Source: JANXLS01 sp038227045
Lineage (GTDB): Bacteria > Planctomycetota > SZUA-567 > H5-PLA8
Reading direction: 5' to 3'
NCBI GenBank assembly: GCA_038227045.1
Contig: JBBRQD010000068.1
Coordinates: 1 to 31,315, forward strand
DNA: 31,315 bases
In this document: positions 9,296 through 17,673 of the stretch, in pieces
Position numbering within the stretch: the stretch's first letter is position 1
How the letters are laid out: each line of letters begins with the position of its first letter
The notes under the pieces: generated by a model
What the model saw: the letters and a program-made list of their open reading frames with translations, nothing else
What the model was told of the DNA's origin: nothing
Database searches by the model: none
Position numbers and translations under genes: made by a program

Positions 9296-9390
9296 GGCGA
9301 CGGCCTCCAAAAATGACGCGTGAAGAGTTTATGTATGGCTACGGATTATACAGTATGCCGTTGAAACACAATGATCGAGAAAAAGAGCGC

Positions 9391-10860
9391 TTATGCGACG
9401 ACCTGCGTGACTGCCTTTCCGAATACATCCGTCAGCCGGAACTGGCGCCCCTGGAACCGGTAGGTCAGGCGTTCATGGTCGATGCCGAGCAGATGCAGCA
9501 GCGTCGCTTGAAAATCGTGGACATGAACCGGGTCGCGCGCCACGTTCATCGCGAGATCGTCGGATTCCCCATACGTGATGCCGCGCTTCACGCCGCCACC
9601 GGCCATCCACACCGTAAACGCGTAGGGATGATGATCGCGCCCCCAGCGCTTGCGGTCGTCGAGGCTGCCTTGAATGAACGGCGTCCGGCCGAACTCCCCG
9701 CCCCAGATCACGAGCGTGTCGTCGAGCAATCCGCGCGCTTTCAAATCTTTCACCAGCGCAGCGGACGGCTGATCGGTGTCCTTGCATTGCGTGTACAATT
9801 CGGTCGTCAGACTGTTGTGCTGGTCCCAGCCCGCGTGCATGACTTGAATGAAACGCACGCCGCGCTCGGCGAGGCGGCGCGCCATCAGGCAGTTGTACGC
9901 GAACGTCCCGCGCTCCTTTACCTGCGGACCGTACATGTCGAGAACCTCTTTCGGCTCTTTCGAAATATCCGACAATTCGGGCACGCTCGTCTGCATCTTG
10001 AACGCCATCTCATATTGCGCGATACGCGTCGCGATCTCCGGGTCGCCATACTCCTTCAATTTTATTTCGTTGAGCTTCGCAATGTCGTCGAGCAGCCCGC
10101 GCCGCATCGTGCTGCTCATGCCATCGGGATTGTTGAGATACAAAACGGGATCGCCGCCGCCGCGCAATTTGACGCCTTGAAAACGCGAAGGCAGAAAGCC
10201 GGAGCCCCAATAGAAATCGTAGAATATCTGGCCACAGGTTGTCCCTTTGCTCACCGACGTCATGACCACAAACGCGGGCAGATTCGCACTCGTGCTGCCC
10301 AGTCCGTATGTCAGCCATGCGCCCATTGAGGGCCGCCCTGGAATCTGCGCGCCGCTCAGCAGAAAATTCACGGCTGGCGCGTGATTGACCGCATCGGTGT
10401 GCATGCTTTTGATGAAACACAATTCGTCGACGACTTGAGCCGTGTGCGGCATGAGATCGCTAACCCACGCGCCGCTTTGCCCATATTGCTTGAACGGCTC
10501 GATCGGCCCGAGCGCCACTTTGCCCTTTGGATTTCCGGTCATGGAGCTGAACCGTTTCGTTCCAAGATATGAATCGGGCATCGGCGTGCCGTGGAGTTCC
10601 TTCAATTTGGGTTTGTAGTCGAAGATGTCCGGATGCGTCGGCGCGCCGCTTTGAAAAAGATAAATCACGCGCTTGGCCTTCGGCGCGAAGTGCGGCAATC
10701 CCGGCAGGGCGCCGAGCGCGGCTCCGGCTTTGTCGTCGGCCATAACACGGCCATCGCCTCCCAGCAGACTCGCGAGAGCCGCCACGCCAATGCCCGTCGC
10801 GCTCCGCCCGAAAAATTCGCGGCGCGGAATATTGTTTCCAAAATCGATCCGCGGGTCCAT
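9391..10860 (-). CDS. DUF1501 (sulfatase-like) exported protein
   Basis: A 489-residue protein of the DUF1501 family, which belongs to the alkaline-phosphatase/sulfatase fold superfamily and is greatly expanded in Planctomycetes and Verrucomicrobia. The N-terminus has a twin-arginine-type export signal (PRREFFGRS followed by GIGVAALASLLGG). Family marks are RVIYLFQSGAPTHPDIFDYK (near residue 63), HAPAVNFLLSG, WGGEFGRTP (about residue 390) and RDHHPYAFTVWMAGGG. The start is ATG 10860 with AAGGAG inside the end of the preceding gene; only 3 bases separate the two genes, so they are almost certainly co-translated. The PSD1-DUF1501 pairing is a recurrent operon in these phyla. Its biochemical activity is not established. 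Confidence 0.93.
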   Translation of the reverse strand: MDPRIDFGNNIPRREFFGRSATGIGVAALASLLGGDGRVMADDKAGAALGALPGLPHFAPKAKRVIYLFQSGAPTHPDIFDYKPKLKELHGTPMPDSYLGTKRFSSMTGNPKGKVALGPIEPFKQYGQSGAWVSDLMPHTAQVVDELCFIKSMHTDAVNHAPAVNFLLSGAQIPGRPSMGAWLTYGLGSTSANLPAFVVMTSVSKGTTCGQIFYDFYWGSGFLPSRFQGVKLRGGGDPVLYLNNPDGMSSTMRRGLLDDIAKLNEIKLKEYGDPEIATRIAQYEMAFKMQTSVPELSDISKEPKEVLDMYGPQVKERGTFAYNCLMARRLAERGVRFIQVMHAGWDQHNSLTTELYTQCKDTDQPSAALVKDLKARGLLDDTLVIWGGEFGRTPFIQGSLDDRKRWGRDHHPYAFTVWMAGGGVKRGITYGESDDLAMNVARDPVHVHDFQATLLHLLGIDHERLTYRFQGRQFRLTDVFGKAVTQVVA

Positions 10861-10863
10861 CGC

Positions 10864-13389
10864 TCACTCCTTTGTCAACGCTTCGTCGAGATTCAAAATC
10901 AACAAACACACCGCGGCATACGCCGCATGTTCGACGGGATCCAGCTTGTCGTTGCGTTTGAATTCCCCATTCTGAAGATACTTTTTCGCGCTCACCGGAT
11001 CGGCCGCAAATTCCTTCCTGAGACGTTCAAGGCTTCCAAGCAACACGGTCTTTTCTTCTGGCGACGGTTTGCGCACCATCACGCAGCGCACCGCAAACTC
11101 GATGCGCGCGTCCGGCGCGGAGCTGGCACTCGTCAAAATGCGTTCGGCCAGCACGCGCGACGCTTCAACAAACGTGACATCGTTCAATGTGGTCAGCGCA
11201 TGCATCGGTGAATTCGTGCGCAACTGTTTTACGGTGCAGGTCTGGCGCGTCGCTGAATCGAAGAACTCCGTGGGGCCGATAATGCGCCGCCAGAATGTAT
11301 AGAGGCTGCGCCGATGCAGCGCGTCGTCCTTGTCCTGCGAGTAGCGCTTGTTTCCGAACGTCGCTTCCTCCCAGACGCCGGGCGGCTGATACGGTTTGAC
11401 CGCTGGCCCGCCGATTTTCGCGACAAGCAAACCGCTCGCGGCCAGCGCCTGATCGCGAATCATCCACGCCGGCATTCGAAATCGCGGGCCGCGCGCCATC
11501 AGCCTGTTTTCCGGATCGCGCTCGCGCAACGCCGGCGATACTTTCGAGGATTGCCGATACGCCGCGCTGGTCACGATCTGGCGGCACAGTGCCTTCACGT
11601 CCCAGCCCGAGCGCACGAATTCGGCGGCGAGCCAGTTCAACAGATCGCGATGCGGCGGAAACTCGCTCTGCGTTCCAAAATCTTCGGGCGTTTTGACTAG
11701 GCCGATTCCGAAGAACTGCTGCCAGAACCGATTCACCGTGACGCGCGCGGGCAGCGGATTTTCCGGCGCAACGACCCAGCGCGCCAGACTCAATCGATTG
11801 ATCGCCGCGCCCTTCGGCAACGCCGGTAGTACCGCCGGAACACTGGCGGTCACTTCGTCGCGCGGCTTGTCGTAGAGTCCCTTTTCAAGCATGAACGTTT
11901 TGCGCGGTTTGGCCATGTCCTCCATGATCATCACGCGCGGAATGGCTTTGCTGACCGCGTCGCGCTTGTCCACAACCGCAATCTGAGCCTTCAGCAATTT
12001 CGCGTGCTCGGGATTGGGTTTCGCGACCTCTTTTTCAATCTCGGCCAAATCGTTTCGATTGCGAGACACTGCGCTTTTCTTGAGCGCGTTTTTGACTTTG
12101 TCAGGCAATTTTGCGGCAGCCGGCGAATCGGCCGCCGATTTTCCGAAGTCGCGCGGGAAGAACGAATCTTCCTGATAATCGAGGTCTTCGGCGCCCGTTT
12201 GAACTTCGTCATCTAGCTTCGCGAGTTGAGTCTTCTGCTCGTCGTTGGGCAGTTCCAAATTTGGTTTCGTCTGCGGATCGCCGCCACCGCCATCGACCTG
12301 CGTCTGGTTGAAGAATGCGAAGAGTCCGTAATAGTCCCGGCGCGTGAGCTGGTCGTATTTGTGATCGTGGCAGCGGCAGCAATTGAACGTCATGCCGAGC
12401 CAGACCGTGCCGAGCGTTTCGATCTGATCGAAGACGTATTCGATCCGATTCTCTTCCGCGATCCGCCCGCCCTCCCCATTAATCATGTGGTTGCGGCAAA
12501 AGCCCGTGGCCATTTTCTGCTCCACGGTCGCGTTGGGCAACTGATCGCCGGCAAGCTGCCACACGGTGAATTGATCGAACGGCAGATTCGAATTGAACGC
12601 GCGCACGACCCAATCGCGCCACGGCCACATCGTCCGCTCGTTGTCGCCCTGATAACCGTTGGAGTCCGCATAACGCGCCGCGTCCAGCCAGTCCCACGCC
12701 ATGCGCTCGCCAAACGCCGGTGACGCCAGCAACCGATCGACGGCCTTGCCGTAGGAATCCGCGCCGGCATCCGCAATAAACGCATCGACTTCGGCGGGCG
12801 TCGGCGGCAATCCAGTGAGATCCAGAGTCACACGCCGCAACAACGTTTCGCGCGGTGTTTCAGGAGACGGAGAGAGTCCCTCCTTCTCCAAACGAGCCAG
12901 CACGAAGCGGTCAATCGGATTGCGCGCCCACGCGCCGCTTTTCGCCGCCGGCGGTTCTGCCTGGCGCAGCGGCTCAAATGCCCAATGCCCGGCGTATTTT
13001 GCACCGTCGGCAATCCACTGTCTCAACAACTCGATTTCAGCAGAAGAGAGCGTTCGATTCGATTTCGGCGGCGGCATTTGATCGGCTGGATTTTGCGACA
13101 AAATACGAGTGACGACTTCGCTTTTATCAGGCTTTCCCGGAACAACCGCGCGGCCGTTGTCGTATGCCGCGTACGCCCCTTCCGAGGAATCGAGACGCAA
13201 TCCGGCTTGTCTCTTGGACGCGTCGGGACCGTGGCAATAAAAACATTTTTCGGACAGAATCGGACGAATGTCACGCGTAAAATCAACTGTCGCCTTGACT
13301 GGAATTTGCGATGTGGTTTCAGCGGAACACGCACGGAATGCCAGTACGCCGAGGAACGCGCACAGGCAACGGCGAACGCATAATCGCAT
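10864..13389 (-). CDS. PSD1/DUF1549-DUF1553 exported protein with cytochrome c motif
   Basis: An 841-residue exported protein. I place the start at ATG 13389, which has GGGGA upstream and leads directly into a signal peptide (CLCAFLGVLAFRACSA); two upstream ATGs in the same frame (13425, 13470) lack ribosome sites. Near the mature N-terminus is a planctomycete cytochrome-c-like domain (DFTRDIRPILSEKCFYCHG, a CXXCH haem site, then LRLDSSEGA and DQMPPPKSNRTLS). The DUF1549 region follows (NPIDRFVLARLEKEGLSPSP, LLRRVTLDLTGLPPTPAEVD) and holds a second CXXCH (CCRCHDHKYD). The C-terminal DUF1553 region is marked by VVAPENPLPARVTVNRFWQQ and EDFGTQSEFPPHRDLLNWLA. Likely an envelope redox protein working with the adjacent DUF1501 protein. 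Confidence 0.92.
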   Translation of the reverse strand: MRLCVRRCLCAFLGVLAFRACSAETTSQIPVKATVDFTRDIRPILSEKCFYCHGPDASKRQAGLRLDSSEGAYAAYDNGRAVVPGKPDKSEVVTRILSQNPADQMPPPKSNRTLSSAEIELLRQWIADGAKYAGHWAFEPLRQAEPPAAKSGAWARNPIDRFVLARLEKEGLSPSPETPRETLLRRVTLDLTGLPPTPAEVDAFIADAGADSYGKAVDRLLASPAFGERMAWDWLDAARYADSNGYQGDNERTMWPWRDWVVRAFNSNLPFDQFTVWQLAGDQLPNATVEQKMATGFCRNHMINGEGGRIAEENRIEYVFDQIETLGTVWLGMTFNCCRCHDHKYDQLTRRDYYGLFAFFNQTQVDGGGGDPQTKPNLELPNDEQKTQLAKLDDEVQTGAEDLDYQEDSFFPRDFGKSAADSPAAAKLPDKVKNALKKSAVSRNRNDLAEIEKEVAKPNPEHAKLLKAQIAVVDKRDAVSKAIPRVMIMEDMAKPRKTFMLEKGLYDKPRDEVTASVPAVLPALPKGAAINRLSLARWVVAPENPLPARVTVNRFWQQFFGIGLVKTPEDFGTQSEFPPHRDLLNWLAAEFVRSGWDVKALCRQIVTSAAYRQSSKVSPALRERDPENRLMARGPRFRMPAWMIRDQALAASGLLVAKIGGPAVKPYQPPGVWEEATFGNKRYSQDKDDALHRRSLYTFWRRIIGPTEFFDSATRQTCTVKQLRTNSPMHALTTLNDVTFVEASRVLAERILTSASSAPDARIEFAVRCVMVRKPSPEEKTVLLGSLERLRKEFAADPVSAKKYLQNGEFKRNDKLDPVEHAAYAAVCLLILNLDEALTKE

Positions 13390-13604
13390 CACACGGTCCC
13401 CGATAAAAATACTGCATCGTTTCATTAAGCAAGCGCCCGCTGGTTCGATTCCGTTGGCTCCTACCATCACTACCCCGTAATCGCGTGTGTCCCGCGAGCG
13501 ATTTTGAAGACAGCGAAGTTTTTTAATTTACCTCGCACTTTGTGAAGTTTTCAGTCTAACGGATGTGGCGGGCGAAGTCGTCAAAGGCATCTTCAACCCG
13601 CGCC

Positions 13605-15200
13605 CTACTTGTCCCCGATGCAATAGAGAAACCCCGGCGTTCGATAGTACATCCGGGTGCCCTCGAATATCGGTGAGGCAAGGTTCTGCGACTGCTCCTT
13701 GCCGTCTTTCGATTCCTCGATAAAATTGCGCGCGACCTCCTTGTACTCCTTACCCGGTTGAATAACGAGCGTCATGCCTTGATTGTCCATCAGGTAAATG
13801 TATTTACCCGCCAGCGTGGGACTGGTTGACGTCCCAGCCCAATTCCAATACTGCGTGCGCGGCTTGAGCGGCAGAACCTTTTTGTAAATCATTTCGCCGG
13901 TAGCGGCATCGTTGACCATCAATCCGCCACCTTGCGTAATTTGGTAAATGAGGCCGTCTACAAAGAGCGGCGAAGCCACGTATCCGCGGTCGAAGGGATT
14001 CGTTTTTTTGTCGACGACCAATTCGTCGTCGGCCCATTCCGATTTGAATTGATACGCCTGCGTGATTTTTCCGCTGTCGGTGCTTTCCGGAATCTTGAAA
14101 GCCCGGAAGCCGGTCTTCTCGTCGTTATTCTTCGGATAGCCGACGCGCGCGAAAATGGTGTCGCCTTCCACGATGGGGGTCTGCACGGAATCGCCGAAGA
14201 TGCCCTTGTCCCAAATCATTTTGCCGTCGCGAATGCGCGTGAAAAATCCCCACTGAAACGCGGCGACGAGATCGTTGCCGGATTTAACCGGGAAGAGGGA
14301 GCCGTAGGTATTATATGCTTTTGCCGGGTTGTCCCAAAGCAGTTTGCCCGTCTCGACGTCATAGCCGCGCATGGCGTGGGCCCAGACCACCAGCGTGTTT
14401 CCGCGCAACAGCGGACTGGCGAAGTTGCCGTGTTCGCTGCCGCCCCCTTTGCCGCGCGCGATCCATTTTCGTTTGCCATCCAAATCGTAGCAGGCGCTGA
14501 CGCCAGTGGTGAAGAACGCGCAGACGTGCTTGCCGTCGCTCGTCGGCGTCTGGCCGCTGAAACCAAACACCGCCTGGCCCCAGTAGCGTTCGAAGAGCTT
14601 CTTATCAATCGCAAGCTGTTGATCCTGAATTTTCTTTTCGATCTCGCGCTTCTTTACGACGGCTGGAAGCGGCTTCGACGCGGCCGCTGTCGAGGCGCTG
14701 GCCATCTGCGCATTGAGGGCTTCAACCAGCGCTGCATTGGCCTCGGTCAGTTGCGGCAATAGCAACGCCAATGCCTCGTATGGGGCCGGATTCAATTTCC
14801 GTTCCTCTTCTCCGATTCCTTCGAACTCGGGATTCGAACGAATCCAAAGAAGGCGTCCGGTCTGCTTGTCGATGCAGATAAGATCGGCGATTTCGGTGGT
14901 GATGAAAATGCGTTGGCCGACAATAATCGGACACGAGACGCCGGCCTCCGGAAGCGGCGTCATCCACAGAATGCCCTTCGTTGCATAAGCAGTCCCATTC
15001 TTTTTGCGCTCCCAGGATGTCGGCGGTGTCGCCGCGGGATAGCGGCCGGAACCATCGCCGCGCCACCCAATGGGATGCTCCGGCGTAGGCTCGAATTTCG
15101 GGGAGCCAAGAGGAGCCGCCAGATCCGCCGCACTGAGTGTGAACAATGCTCCGAAAACGCAAAGCGCTGCGACACAAAACAACCGAGTGACGCTTTCCAC
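13605..15200 (-). CDS. Exported PQQ-like beta-propeller protein
   Basis: A 531-residue protein starting at GTG 15200 with GGGAG about 9 bases upstream and a signal peptide ending near LSAA (residue 24). PQQ-type propeller repeats are visible: ADLICIDKQTGRLLWIR, TGVSACYDLDGKRKWIARG, AHAMRGYDVETGKLLWD, GGGLMVNDAATGEMIYK and a C-terminal MYYRTPGFLYCIGDK. An Ala/Lys/Glu-rich helical insertion (about residues 140-200) interrupts the first blades. Whether it binds PQQ or is only structurally similar (as BamB is) cannot be told. It is transcribed in the same direction as the PSD1-DUF1501 pair, 215 bp upstream of it; that gap probably holds the promoter for the pair. Confidence 0.88.
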   Translation of the reverse strand: MESVTRLFCVAALCVFGALFTLSAADLAAPLGSPKFEPTPEHPIGWRGDGSGRYPAATPPTSWERKKNGTAYATKGILWMTPLPEAGVSCPIIVGQRIFITTEIADLICIDKQTGRLLWIRSNPEFEGIGEEERKLNPAPYEALALLLPQLTEANAALVEALNAQMASASTAAASKPLPAVVKKREIEKKIQDQQLAIDKKLFERYWGQAVFGFSGQTPTSDGKHVCAFFTTGVSACYDLDGKRKWIARGKGGGSEHGNFASPLLRGNTLVVWAHAMRGYDVETGKLLWDNPAKAYNTYGSLFPVKSGNDLVAAFQWGFFTRIRDGKMIWDKGIFGDSVQTPIVEGDTIFARVGYPKNNDEKTGFRAFKIPESTDSGKITQAYQFKSEWADDELVVDKKTNPFDRGYVASPLFVDGLIYQITQGGGLMVNDAATGEMIYKKVLPLKPRTQYWNWAGTSTSPTLAGKYIYLMDNQGMTLVIQPGKEYKEVARNFIEESKDGKEQSQNLASPIFEGTRMYYRTPGFLYCIGDK

Positions 15201-15294
15201 AATCGATCTCCCTCAATTTTTCAGCAGTTCCGACGAAACTTGTGAGCGTTGCCACTTCCTCGCTTTGAACTTTCGACAGCGCTCAGGGATGCTT

Positions 15295-16485
15295 TTAAGA
15301 CTTTTCGGACGCCATGACAATCGCTCGAATGCGAAATTCGCGCTCGATACTCTGCGCTTCGTCTTCGTTTGCCACGAGTGCAACGAGTCGCGCGGGGTCA
15401 ATGCGTGAGAAATCGAGATCGCCGCGAATACGCCATTCAGCTTCGTTTCGCCAATCGATACCGGCGGAATATTCAGTTTGCAGAAAGCAGCGCTCCTGAA
15501 GGGGAAAATCGCTGATCTTTTCGCCCGGCACATAGTGCACCGGCCGCGCGCCGAGCGGCGTAAGGTCGTCCTGCATGAACGACAGCCCGTAGTGCGAATA
15601 GGTCCAGCGCAGCAGACCCTTGCGCCAGCGGTTTTCGGCGAGCAATTCGAACGGATTACGTTGCGTCAGACAGACCATGGGAACAGCGGAATTAATGAGG
15701 CGGCCATGTGGACAAATACTCTTTGTTGCGATAATTCTCCGCAACGCTTGAAACGCATCGCGAGGAACAAATACGGGACCGGATGCGAGCCATTGCAGAT
15801 AAGCCGCATAGCTTTCACGCGGCCACAACGCGTCGGGCGCACGCGTAAAGTGAGTCAGGCGATTGGCGAATGAAATCGAGCGGGCTGCGGCGGAAATTTC
15901 GATGGGTGCTGGGGGAATTTCTTGAACTTGAAGAGAGGCTTCGGGCCACGTTTCCACCGGACAGCCGCGCGCGGTCAAATCGTCACGGACCATCGCCATG
16001 TTTCCGCCGGAACGAACGCAAATTGAGTACGCGCAAGTCGCCAGCAAACCGGCCAGACGGTCGCGCTGTTGTTGACGCTCAACCTTCCGCAACGCCGGAG
16101 TTCGTTTTTCTGGCCGGACACCCTGTCCCGGCCAGACGCAGAGCGTTTTTTCTGGAAGAATTCCATGCGGCACGCCCATTTCTTCGAGCGCAATGACGGC
16201 GCTTCCCCCGGCATTTTTACAGGCCCAAAGCGCCAGATCCCATGGAAAACGGAACGTGCCGACAACCGGGGTTTCGTTGGCATCGATTGTTTTTCGCGTC
16301 GCATCGAGCGTCGCGCGAATACATGGATCGGCAGGGGTTGGTGAGCGCACACCGCGCGAAACCAGCAGTGCGCGGCGAGGGCGTTCGAGCAAGCCGATGT
16401 CGCCGTCCACGCGCAGCGTGCAGCCCAGCGCTTCTTCAGCCATTGATATAACACGGTGCGGCATGATGGACCAATCGTGGCGCAT
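15295..16485 (-). CDS. Two-domain protein: DprA/SLOG-like Rossmann plus LTHFTRA-type C-terminal domain
   Basis: A 396-residue soluble protein with no recognised name. Residues about 35-185 follow the pattern of the DprA/LOG (SLOG) nucleotide-binding fold: a strand ending ALLVSRGVRSPT, a later strand TPVVGTFRFPWD, an Ala/Gly-rich helix and strand SAVIAL, then RDRLAGLLATCAYSICVRSGGN, which mimics the DprA segment that reads the bound nucleotide. Residues about 205-380 form a separate domain (RLTHFTRAPDALWPRESYAAYL, AVPMVCLTQ, SHYGLSFMQDDL, GARPVHYVPGE, DWRNEAEWRIRGDLDF). It resembles a widespread uncharacterised bacterial domain and the DUF2971/AbiGi-like group. The start is uncertain: no Shine-Dalgarno stands before 16485, 16464 or 16443. 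Domain calls come from pattern recall, not from a search. Confidence 0.65.
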   Translation of the reverse strand: MRHDWSIMPHRVISMAEEALGCTLRVDGDIGLLERPRRALLVSRGVRSPTPADPCIRATLDATRKTIDANETPVVGTFRFPWDLALWACKNAGGSAVIALEEMGVPHGILPEKTLCVWPGQGVRPEKRTPALRKVERQQQRDRLAGLLATCAYSICVRSGGNMAMVRDDLTARGCPVETWPEASLQVQEIPPAPIEISAAARSISFANRLTHFTRAPDALWPRESYAAYLQWLASGPVFVPRDAFQALRRIIATKSICPHGRLINSAVPMVCLTQRNPFELLAENRWRKGLLRWTYSHYGLSFMQDDLTPLGARPVHYVPGEKISDFPLQERCFLQTEYSAGIDWRNEAEWRIRGDLDFSRIDPARLVALVANEDEAQSIEREFRIRAIVMASEKS

Positions 16486-16572
16486 GGCGTTCGCGGCGTC
16501 AATAAATTTCAGCGAAATTGGTGCTCATTTTATTCGTCACGGGGAGAGTTTGTGCTAAAAATTCAGCGGGTG

Positions 16573-16652
16573 CCAGAGCCGCGCACGTCAGTAAGCGGCC
16601 AGTTTTTGGGTGCCGAACGATTCTGGCCGCTTACTAACGTGCGCGGCTCTGG
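16573..16652. repeat. Large REP-like hairpin upstream of pyrF
   Basis: Two 30-base arms (16573-16602 and 16623-16652) are almost perfectly complementary around a 20-base loop. The left arm opens CCAGAGCCGCGCACGT and ends GCGGCCAG; the right arm opens CTGGCCGC and ends GCGCGGCTCTGG. Only about one position in the arm differs (CAG against TAA near the centre). It lies in the spacer between the divergent SLOG-like gene and pyrF, 46 bases before the pyrF start. Such extragenic palindromes are typical of dispersed REP/BIME families, but copy number cannot be seen from one window. Confidence 0.8.
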
Positions 16653-16665
16653 AGTGCGACAACTG

Positions 16666-16682
16666 GCAGGCGGGACGCCTGC
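16666..16682. repeat. Small GC-rich palindrome next to the pyrF start
   Basis: GCAGGCG-GGA-CGCCTGC, a 7-bp perfect stem with a 3-base loop, ends 16 bases before the pyrF ATG and directly follows the larger hairpin. In RNA it would be a stable structure close to the ribosome-binding region. It may be a second dispersed palindrome or part of one compound element. Confidence 0.6.
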
Positions 16683-16698
16683 GGCATGGGGCTATTTT

Positions 16699-17613
16699 AT
16701 GATTGCGAAATTTTCCGACCGGCTGGACGCCGCCATCCGCGCGAAGGGCAATCCCATCTGCGTGGGGCTCGATCCGCGTTACGAGAGTTTGCCGAAACAC
16801 ATTGTGGACGCCGCAACCCGCGCGTTAGGCGAAACGTTGAATGCGCGCGCCGAGGCATTCCTGGAATTCAACAAAGCGATCATCGACGCGGTCGCGGACA
16901 TCGTTCCGATTTGCAAACCGCAGATCGCCTTCTACGAGGAACTCGGCGCAGATGGCATTCGCGCATACGAAGCCACCATTCTCCACGCGCAGGCAAAAGG
17001 CCTTCTTGTGATTTCGGACGCCAAGCGCGGCGACATCGGCGCGACCGCCGAAGCGTACGCTCGCGCGCACCTCGGCAGCATGGGGTTCGAAGCCGATGCG
17101 CTGACCGTCAACCCTTATATGGGGCGCGATACGTTGGAGCCCTTTTTGAAAACGGCTGCTGCGAACGGTGGCGGCGTATTCGTTTTGGTGAAGACGTCGA
17201 ATCCCGGTTCAGGCGATCTGCAGGATTTGAAGCTGAGTGATGGTCGTTTCGTTTGCGAGCATGTCGCGCAGATGGTTCACGAGTTGGGAAAGAACCATCT
17301 TGGAGCGTGCGGTTTATCGGATGTCGGCGCGGTTGTCGGCGCGACGTATCCGGATGAAGCGCGGGCGCTGCGCGCACTTATGCCTGACACTTGCTTTCTC
17401 ATTCCCGGCTATGGCGCGCAAGGCGGTTCGGCGCGCGATGCGGCGGCGGGATTTCGCGCGGATGGGCGCGGCGCGATCGTTAACAATTCGCGCGGCATTA
17501 TTTTTGCGTACAAACAGGAACCCTACAGTATGACGCACGGCGAGCGCGACTTCGCGGGAGCCGCGCGCGCGGCAGCGTTGAAAATGGCCAACGAATTGAG
17601 AGAAGCGCTCTAA
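16699..17613 (+). CDS. pyrF: Orotidine 5'-phosphate decarboxylase
   Basis: A 304-residue enzyme that decarboxylates OMP to UMP, the last step of de novo pyrimidine synthesis, in the cytoplasm. The start at 16699 gives the conserved opening FSDRLDAAI..NPICVGLDPRYESLP. The catalytic signature DAKRGDIGATAEAYA holds Lys109 with the flanking Asp residues. NPYMGRDTLEPFL, the FVLVKTSNPGSGDLQ segment and FLIPGYGAQGG (phosphate loop) are typical of the long type 2 bacterial form (TIGR02127). The reading frame is open back to 16456, but that part covers the palindromes and is not protein-like. No good Shine-Dalgarno is visible before the ATG, and two hairpins precede it. Confidence 0.96.
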   Translation: MIAKFSDRLDAAIRAKGNPICVGLDPRYESLPKHIVDAATRALGETLNARAEAFLEFNKAIIDAVADIVPICKPQIAFYEELGADGIRAYEATILHAQAKGLLVISDAKRGDIGATAEAYARAHLGSMGFEADALTVNPYMGRDTLEPFLKTAAANGGGVFVLVKTSNPGSGDLQDLKLSDGRFVCEHVAQMVHELGKNHLGACGLSDVGAVVGATYPDEARALRALMPDTCFLIPGYGAQGGSARDAAAGFRADGRGAIVNNSRGIIFAYKQEPYSMTHGERDFAGAARAAALKMANELREAL

Positions 17614-17673
17614 CTGATTTTCGCGCAGAGAACTGTTGTACTTTCAACATTAGAATCAATCTTGGACACTCGC

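Noticed and set aside
9265..10329. 354-codon plus-strand frame
   Set aside because: It is the antisense shadow of the DUF1501 gene, which has clear family motifs on the other strand.
16456..16698. N-terminal extension of pyrF by 81 codons
   Set aside because: The extension translates the two palindromes and has no similarity to OMP decarboxylases; the family N-terminus begins at 16699.
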